This document shows positions 14,145 to 17,772 of a stretch of DNA of 17,772 bases, in pieces. Every line of letters begins with the position of its first letter. Position 1 is the stretch's first letter. The translations under genes and the position numbers were made by a program. The stretch comes from an uncultured Clostridia bacterium. GTDB taxonomy: Bacteria; Bacillota; Clostridia; Christensenellales; Borkfalkiaceae. The stretch is from assembly GCA_937915565.1 (NCBI GenBank), contig CALDMH010000126.1:1-17772 (forward strand), given 5' to 3'. The notes below the pieces were generated by a model that was not told the origin of the DNA, made no database searches, and was given only the letters and a program-made list of their open reading frames with translations.

Positions 14145-14173
14145 ATTATAACACATAAAATAAATTAAGACAA
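14145..14173 (-). promoter_or_regulatory. Minus-strand promoter for the hypothetical-NUDIX-CPBP operon
   Basis: On the minus strand TTGTCT (14173-14168), 17 bases, TATAAT (14150-14145), with an extended -10 TGT immediately before it. The predicted start near 14138 gives a leader of about 70 bases. It faces away from the plus-strand promoter, with 19 bases between the two -35 boxes. Confidence 0.75.
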
Positions 14174-14192
14174 TAAATTTTATATAAAACTA

Positions 14193-14221
14193 TTGATTTT
14201 TTTGAAATTATTGGTTATAAT
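14193..14221 (+). promoter_or_regulatory. Plus-strand promoter for the HPr-like gene
   Basis: TTGATT (14193-14198), 17 bases, TATAAT (14216-14221). The start would be near 14228, leaving a leader of about 60 bases with a small AATGC/GCATT hairpin and an AGGAGG ribosome binding site (14272-14277). Confidence 0.75.
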
Positions 14222-14286
14222 AGACGCGGACTAATGCGATAAAGAAGCATTGGCGTTCAAAAGCAAATTGCAGGAGGAACATTATT

Positions 14287-14514
14287 ATGAAATCAGTTCG
14301 TATATCTCTTCAAATGGCAAGTCAGGTTAAAGCCTTCGTTTCCGTAGTTCAGAAATACGCTTACGAAATCGACCTCAGAAGCGACAGATACGTCGTTGAC
14401 GCTAAATCGATTCTCGGAATTTTCAGCCTTGACCTTTCCAAACCCTTAACCGTCGAAATTCACTCCGACAACTGCGACGACCTTATCGCCGAACTTAAAC
14501 AGTTCGCGGCGTAA
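14287..14514 (+). CDS. HPr-like protein lacking the phosphorylated histidine
   Basis: A 75-residue protein with the HPr fold pattern. KSILGIFSLDL (40-50) matches the HPr segment around regulatory Ser46 (KSIMGVMSLG in Bacillus), putting the equivalent serine at S41. The active-site region normally reading GLHARPA is replaced by MASQVKAFV, with no histidine; the only histidine is H59 near the end. It therefore cannot act as a normal PTS phosphocarrier by the usual chemistry. Such HPr-like proteins are annotated in Clostridia, and a regulatory role through S41 or a partner protein is possible but unproven. The ATG has AGGAGG nine bases upstream and a good promoter. A DUF4364 regulator gene follows after 118 bases. 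Confidence 0.82.
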   Translation: MKSVRISLQMASQVKAFVSVVQKYAYEIDLRSDRYVVDAKSILGIFSLDLSKPLTVEIHSDNCDDLIAELKQFAA

Positions 14515-14545
14515 TTTAAAGGCGCAATTTAATTTTGTCTTTAAT

Positions 14546-14613
14546 CCGCAGGCAATTACGTCGCCTTTTTAAAGTGCAAACGCTTTAAGTCGGCAAAACG
14601 TGATTGCCTGCGG
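14546..14613 (+). ncRNA. Intercistronic stem-loop upstream of the DUF4364 gene
   Basis: CCGCAGGCAATTACG (14546-14560) pairs along its full 15 bases with 14599-14613, with one pair a G-U on the plus strand, which would be an A-C mismatch on the minus strand. That supports folding as plus-strand RNA. Inside the 38-base loop are GCC/GGC and TTAAAG/CTTTAA (14569-14574 with 14583-14588) pairs. The structure ends eight bases before the GGAGG site of the next gene and has no T-tract. A weaker competing pairing of 14521-14529 with 14554-14565 would break the long stem. No known riboswitch class is recognised. Confidence 0.55.
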
Positions 14614-14632
14614 CCAACATCGGAGGAAGGAT

Positions 14633-15157
14633 ATGCAGGTCAAAGGCGACGCATTGGTGAACAAGTTAATACTTCTGTTCGTCTTTGACAAGATGGAAGT
14701 TCCGTTATCGGAAAATACGGTGTTGGATATGTGTTGTTCTTCCAACTCGTGGATTTCCTATATGGATTGTAAGCCGCTGTTAGGCACGCTTTTGGACCAT
14801 TCGTTTATTTACAACGTGGCCGACCAAGGCGAGCCTCTTTACGGCATCACTCCGGACGGAAGAGTTTGCCTTGCGGATTTTTACGTCAGAATTCCCTCCT
14901 CGCTCCGCGAAGAGATTTCTCTTTTCGTTAAAAACAACAGGACGAAATACAAAAAGAAGCAGGAATGTAACGCCGACTATTATATGAATAAGGACGGAAC
15001 TTACACCGTTTTTCTTAAAATAGTCGAACCGTCACAACCGCTGCTTGAACTTAAATTGGTCGTTCCCAACAGGCAAACGGCGAAAAATATTTACAAAAAA
15101 TGGGAAGAAAAGGCAGGCAACGTCTACGCTACCGTGTACGACTGCCTCGTCGATTGA
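14633..15157 (+). CDS. DUF4364 family protein, probable winged-helix regulator
   Basis: A 174-residue cytoplasmic protein. The opening (ALVNKLILLFVFDKMEVPLS), a central YGITPDGRVCLADFYVRIPS stretch and a late ADYYMNKDGTYTVFLKIVE block match the DUF4364 family of Firmicutes, whose N-terminal part (about 1-95) resembles PadR/MarR-type winged helices. The C-terminal part (about 105-174) would be a beta-rich domain of unknown ligand. DNA binding is inferred from fold similarity; no operator is known. The ATG at 14633 is chosen over an upstream GTG at 14600 because GGAGG lies six bases before it and the GTG sits in the stem-loop. The TSCPD gene follows after 21 bases, very likely in the same transcript. 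Confidence 0.88.
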   Translation: MQVKGDALVNKLILLFVFDKMEVPLSENTVLDMCCSSNSWISYMDCKPLLGTLLDHSFIYNVADQGEPLYGITPDGRVCLADFYVRIPSSLREEISLFVKNNRTKYKKKQECNADYYMNKDGTYTVFLKIVEPSQPLLELKLVVPNRQTAKNIYKKWEEKAGNVYATVYDCLVD

Positions 15158-15178
15158 CCAAAAGGAGGCGTAATTTAT

Positions 15179-15439
15179 ATGGAAACTTATAACACGAAAG
15201 GCACTTGCAGCAGGCAAATCCTTTTTGACGTTACGGAAGACGGAAAGGTTACCGACGTTAAATTTATCGGCGGATGCAGCGGAAATTTGCAGGGCATAGC
15301 CAAATTGGTTAAGGACCGTCCGCTCGACGAAGTTATCGAAACCTTAAAAGGAATTAAATGCAGGTCGAACACCTCGTGTCCCGACCAACTCGCTTGCGCG
15401 CTTATCGAATACAAAGCAAAGCACCCGGAATTACAATAA
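15179..15439 (+). CDS. TSCPD domain-containing protein (TIGR03905 type)
   Basis: An 86-residue single-domain protein. The defining TSCPD motif is at 65-69, and the family's other conserved cysteines are present: C10 (KGTCSR), C33 (GGCSGN), C61 (IKCRS), C67 in the motif and C73. Related domains occur at the ends of some B12-dependent ribonucleotide reductases, and the cysteine pattern suggests metal or Fe-S binding, but the biochemical role is not established. The ATG has AAAGGAGG ten bases upstream. It is the last gene before a clear terminator and is probably co-transcribed with the DUF4364 gene. Confidence 0.9.
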   Translation: METYNTKGTCSRQILFDVTEDGKVTDVKFIGGCSGNLQGIAKLVKDRPLDEVIETLKGIKCRSNTSCPDQLACALIEYKAKHPELQ

Positions 15440-15523
15440 AAAACAGCCGAACCGCGCCGAAAATAAAGCGAATTTCTTAAAGTTTACACGGCTCGGTTTT
15501 CGCTCGGCTTAATTGCTTTTTTG

Positions 15524-15548
15524 CGACTTCTTTCGAAGTCGTTTTTTT
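15524..15548 (+). terminator. Rho-independent terminator after the TSCPD gene
   Basis: CGACTTC (15524-15530), loop TTTC, GAAGTCG (15535-15541), then seven T residues (15542-15548). A second, weaker pairing, AGCCGA-ACCG (15445-15454) with CGGT and TCGGCT (15494-15509), lies between the stop codon and this hairpin. Confidence 0.92.
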
Positions 15549-15550
15549 GT

Positions 15551-15579
15551 TGGACTTTAAACGCGATTTTTGTTATAAT
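15551..15579 (+). promoter_or_regulatory. Promoter with extended -10 before a structured, non-coding stretch
   Basis: TGGACT (15551-15556, four of six consensus), 17 bases, TATAAT (15574-15579) with TGT directly before it. Transcription would start near 15586, at the first stem-loop, more than 230 bases ahead of the ABC ATPase gene. Confidence 0.6.
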
Positions 15580-15604
15580 AAAAGTGAAAAAGTTTGCTTG
15601 CAAG
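15572..15604 (+). repeat. Intergenic 33-bp element, copy 1
   Basis: It starts GTTATAATAAAAGTGAAAAA and ends TTTGCTTGCAAG; 28 of 33 positions match copy 2, 124 bases downstream. It includes the -10 box. Its GTGAAAAAGTT (15584-15594) pairs perfectly with AACTTTTTCAC (15605-15615), so this copy forms an 11-bp stem. Confidence 0.75.
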
Positions 15605-15695
15605 AACTTTTTCACGCCATATTTCAACGAACGGCTGTTAGCAAAGAACATATTGCGAATGCAATACGAAAATTTATTTTTGTCAGCCGTGTAAC

Positions 15696-15728
15696 GTTAT
15701 AATACAAGCGAAAAAATTTGCCCGCAAG
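15696..15728 (+). repeat. Intergenic 33-bp element, copy 2
   Basis: It starts GTTATAATACAAGCGAAAAA and ends TTTGCCCGCAAG. In this copy the hairpin is TTTGCCC-GCAA-GGGCAAA (15717-15734), a seven-base stem with a GNRA tetraloop, so a hairpin is kept although the pairing bases differ from copy 1. The TATAAT here (15698-15703) lacks a good -35. Confidence 0.75.
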
Positions 15729-15810
15729 GGCAAACCCCGCGAAAGACGTTAAATTGACACAATACGCGTAATTGATACGCAATAATCTTTATTTTGTCAT
15801 ACTTTCGTGC

Positions 15811-15816
15811 TATATT
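15811..15816 (+). promoter_or_regulatory. Possible -10 box for a leaderless ABC transcript
   Basis: TATATT ends seven bases before the A of the ATG at 15823, so a transcript from it would begin at or next to the start codon. The matching -35 is weak (TTATTT at 17 bases). The perfect TTGACA at 15754-15759 has no matching -10 at normal spacing. Confidence 0.3.
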
Positions 15817-15822
15817 GAGTAT

Positions 15823-16524
15823 ATGTCATTCATTACGTTAAAAAACATTACGAAAAAATACGGCTCGGGCGAAGCGGAAATAACCGCTCTCGGCGGAGTC
15901 AATCTCTCAATCGAAAAAGGCGAATTCGTGGTTATTCTCGGTTCGAGCGGCGCGGGAAAATCAACGCTTTTAAACGTCATCGGCGGAATGGATTCCGTTA
16001 CGTCCGGACAATACTTCGTGAACGACACGGAAGTCACTGCCCTTTCCGATAAAGATTTGGCGGTTTTCCGCAGGCACGAAGTCGGGTTCGTCTTTCAATT
16101 TTACAATCTTATGCCAAACCTTACGGCAAAAGAAAACGTCGAACTTTCCGTTCACGGCTCGAAAGACGCAATCGACGCCGAGGAAGCGTTGAAACTCGTC
16201 GGGCTCGGGAAAAGACTGAACAACTTCCCTTGCAATCTGAGCGGCGGCGAACAACAACGCGTTTCCATTGCGAGAGCGATTGCAAAACGCCCGTCCATTC
16301 TTCTTTGCGACGAGCCGACGGGCGCGCTCGATTCCAAAACGGGCAAAAACATTCTCGTTTTGCTTAAAGAACTGTGCGAAAAAGACGGTCAAACCGTTAT
16401 TATCGTAACCCACAACGCAAACATCGCGCTTATCGCCGAAAGAGTTATAAGGCTTTGCGACGGAAAAATCATTTCCGACGAAAAGAACGCTGCGCCCAAG
16501 GAGATAGACGATATAGAATGGTAA
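15823..16524 (+). CDS. ABC transporter ATP-binding protein, MacB/LolD type
   Basis: A complete 233-residue ATPase subunit that drives an FtsX-like permease. Motifs: Walker A GSSGAGKST (40-48), Q-loop Q92 in FVFQFYNLMPNLTAKENVEL, signature LSGGEQQRVSIARA (139-152), Walker B ILLCDEP (159-165, D163 and E164), D-loop GALD and H-loop H197. The QFYNLMPNLTAKENV form is typical of the MacB/LolD/BceA class, which usually exports peptides or antimicrobials, or releases lipoproteins, by mechanotransmission. The ATG at 15823 starts the protein as the family does; a TTG at 15772 would add 17 unlikely residues. No ribosome binding site is visible before the ATG. It overlaps the permease start by seven bases. 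Confidence 0.95.
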   Translation: MSFITLKNITKKYGSGEAEITALGGVNLSIEKGEFVVILGSSGAGKSTLLNVIGGMDSVTSGQYFVNDTEVTALSDKDLAVFRRHEVGFVFQFYNLMPNLTAKENVELSVHGSKDAIDAEEALKLVGLGKRLNNFPCNLSGGEQQRVSIARAIAKRPSILLCDEPTGALDSKTGKNILVLLKELCEKDGQTVIIVTHNANIALIAERVIRLCDGKIISDEKNAAPKEIDDIEW

Positions 16525-17772
16525 AACCGATAAAACGCAACGTTTTGAGCGTGAAGGTATTCCGTGAAATAAAAAGCAATTTCAAGAGCTATCTTTCGGT
16601 AATCCTTATCGCCGCGCTCGCCGTCACGCTATTCACCGGCATTTGGGCGAATTACAGGGATTTTCAGGATAAACTTGACGAAATTTATTCCGTTTCCTCT
16701 ATGTGCGACGGTATGATTACTATGAAAACCGCCGACGAGGACGCGGAAAACTTTTTAAAGGAAAAATCCGTTATTTACCAAAAAAGACTTTTTATGACGG
16801 CAAAGGTGGACGGAAAAAGCGTTTACGTCGCTACGTTCACCGATAACGACAAACTCGATTTGCCTTATTCCTCCTCCGTGGACGTAAACGAAAACGGGGT
16901 TTATGCGGACGAGAATTTTTTGAAAACCCACAAACCGAACGAGAGTTTCGTCGTTGAAACGGAACTTGCGGTTGCCGAAGAAATAACGCTCAACCTCACC
17001 GGCTCAATCGTTCACCCCGAATCGCTCGGAAATTCGCTTTATAACCCGTCGTTTATTTACGTCGGAAAATCCGCGCTCGTAAAAGCGTTGGCAGGGCCGC
17101 TCAAAAAGTTCAAACAGCTCTTCAATTACACCGACGAGGAATTTGAAAGGTTCATCTCGGATTATATCGAAAGCAACGAAAATCAATATCTTATCAAGTC
17201 GGACGACGCCGCAAACGTAATTGCGGAAGCGAAAGAAAGATTATCGCAAAAGGAATCGTTCGTTTACGCGCTTGAAAGAAGCGGACTTCCCACCAACGTC
17301 ACCGTTGAAGCGGACGTTACGCAGGCAAAGCAACTGCTCTATATCTTCCCCGTTATTTTCTACCTCGTGGCCCTGCTTATTATCCTAACTTCCATTTCCC
17401 AGCTTATCAACCGCGAGCAGAAAAACATCGGAATATTAAAGGCTTTGGGTTACTCGAAAATCGAGATTTTGTGGCATTACACCGAGGTTTTCATCGTTCT
17501 CGGGCTTATCGGCTCGGCGATGGGAATTCTTTTAGGGCCGGCAATAATCCCGAAAGTTATGGGCGTGAAATACGGCATACTTTATCAGTTGCCGGATATA
17601 AAAACCAAATTTTTCAGGCCGGAATATCTCGCAAGTTTGGCAATATTGGTCGCGATAGTGTTTTTAACGAGCATTTTCGCTTGTCTGGATTCGTTAAACA
17701 AAGCTCCGGCAAGCAGTCTTCGCGGCGACAACTCGGTTAAAATACGATTAACTCCTCTTGCAAAGTTCAAGG
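16518..17772 (+). CDS. FtsX-like ABC transporter permease, truncated by the window end
   Basis: 418 codons are visible with no stop before the window ends. The protein starts MVKPIKRNVLSVKVFREIKS, then a membrane helix (about 25-45), an extracytoplasmic domain of about 225 residues (46-270), and three helices (about 272-293, 322-345, 370-390) forming an FtsX core. The INREQKNIGILKALGYSKIE segment (297-316) is the usual coupling region of FtsX/MacB permeases, and LNKAPASSLRG (393-403) follows the fourth helix. A second FtsX core probably lies outside the window, as in the large DUF214 permeases. The ATG overlaps the end of the ATPase gene by seven bases and has no well-spaced ribosome binding site, which suggests translational coupling. 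The substrate cannot be told. Confidence 0.9.
   Translation, partial: MVKPIKRNVLSVKVFREIKSNFKSYLSVILIAALAVTLFTGIWANYRDFQDKLDEIYSVSSMCDGMITMKTADEDAENFLKEKSVIYQKRLFMTAKVDGKSVYVATFTDNDKLDLPYSSSVDVNENGVYADENFLKTHKPNESFVVETELAVAEEITLNLTGSIVHPESLGNSLYNPSFIYVGKSALVKALAGPLKKFKQLFNYTDEEFERFISDYIESNENQYLIKSDDAANVIAEAKERLSQKESFVYALERSGLPTNVTVEADVTQAKQLLYIFPVIFYLVALLIILTSISQLINREQKNIGILKALGYSKIEILWHYTEVFIVLGLIGSAMGILLGPAIIPKVMGVKYGILYQLPDIKTKFFRPEYLASLAILVAIVFLTSIFACLDSLNKAPASSLRGDNSVKIRLTPLAKFK

Larger units (their letters stand above)
15549..15822 (+). other. Gene-free interval with promoter-like and structured elements
   Basis: No supported coding gene. A 36-codon frame from a GTG at 15584 to 15694 exists but has no ribosome binding site and coincides with inverted repeats. 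The interval holds two copies of a 33-base element, a stem ACGGCTG (15631-15637) with CAGCCGT (15684-15690) enclosing a TATTGC-GAAT-GCAATA hairpin (15651-15666), and the upstream region of the ABC genes, with a perfect TTGACA (15754-15759) and an 18-base-spaced direct repeat AATTGA(C/T)AC (15752, 15770). The part from about 15586 to 15690 could be a small RNA. Confidence 0.5.

Noticed and set aside
14100..14230. Replication origin at the strand-switch point
   Set aside because: The gap is short and explained by divergent promoters; no DnaA-box cluster or dnaA/dnaN neighbours were seen.
14521..14632. Terminator between the HPr-like and DUF4364 genes
   Set aside because: The long stem there is not followed by a T-tract on either strand.
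15584..15694. A 36-codon frame starting at GTG in the gene-free interval
   Set aside because: It has no ribosome binding site, and the start would precede the predicted transcription start; the sequence is better explained by inverted repeats.

Overview
The window looks like a chromosomal segment of a Clostridia-type Firmicute, probably an uncultured gut lineage. The reasons are the gene content (a short FtsY without an acidic A domain, YlxM beside FtsY, a DUF4364 regulator, a TSCPD protein, a histidine-less HPr homologue), strong AGGAGG-type ribosome binding sites and clear sigma-A type promoters. Taxonomy is inferred from gene content only; there is no rRNA here. No CRISPR array, tRNA, IS element or phage gene was seen.

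Everything from position 1 to 14065 is on the minus strand, in several transcription units. Read in the direction of transcription: (a) a conserved hypothetical gene followed by a NUDIX hydrolase joined in frame to a CPBP membrane protease, ending in a tandem repeat and a terminator; (b) a Na+/phosphate cotransporter with a PhoU-like tail; (c) a 41-codon small gene; (d) a GNAT-type acetyltransferase; (e) the housekeeping cluster asnS-plsX-rnc-smc-ftsY, with short or overlapping junctions between its first four genes; (f) the first 26 codons of ylxM, which has its own consensus promoter. Cluster (e) resembles the Bacillus plsX-fabD-fabG-acpP-rnc-smc-ftsY locus, but the fab and acp genes are missing between plsX and rnc and asnS is attached upstream.

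At about 14.15-14.22 kb two good promoters diverge. To the right all genes are on the plus strand: an HPr-like protein without the phosphorylatable histidine, a long intercistronic stem-loop, a DUF4364 transcriptional regulator, a TSCPD-domain protein and a terminator. A 380-base gene-free stretch follows, holding a duplicated 33-base promoter/hairpin element. Then comes an ABC exporter pair: a complete MacB/LolD-like ATPase and an FtsX-like permease cut off by the window end.

No clearly new multi-gene system is visible. The most interesting signals are at small scale: two terminators whose sequence doubles as the next gene's promoter; two genes (smc and the CPBP gene) whose 3' ends carry degenerate tandem repeats in which a later unit has slipped out of frame; a NUDIX-CPBP fusion whose junction still shows a hidden ATGA stop/start overlap; a long Q/N/K-rich tail on RNase III; the His-less HPr; and the repeated intergenic element before the ABC exporter.
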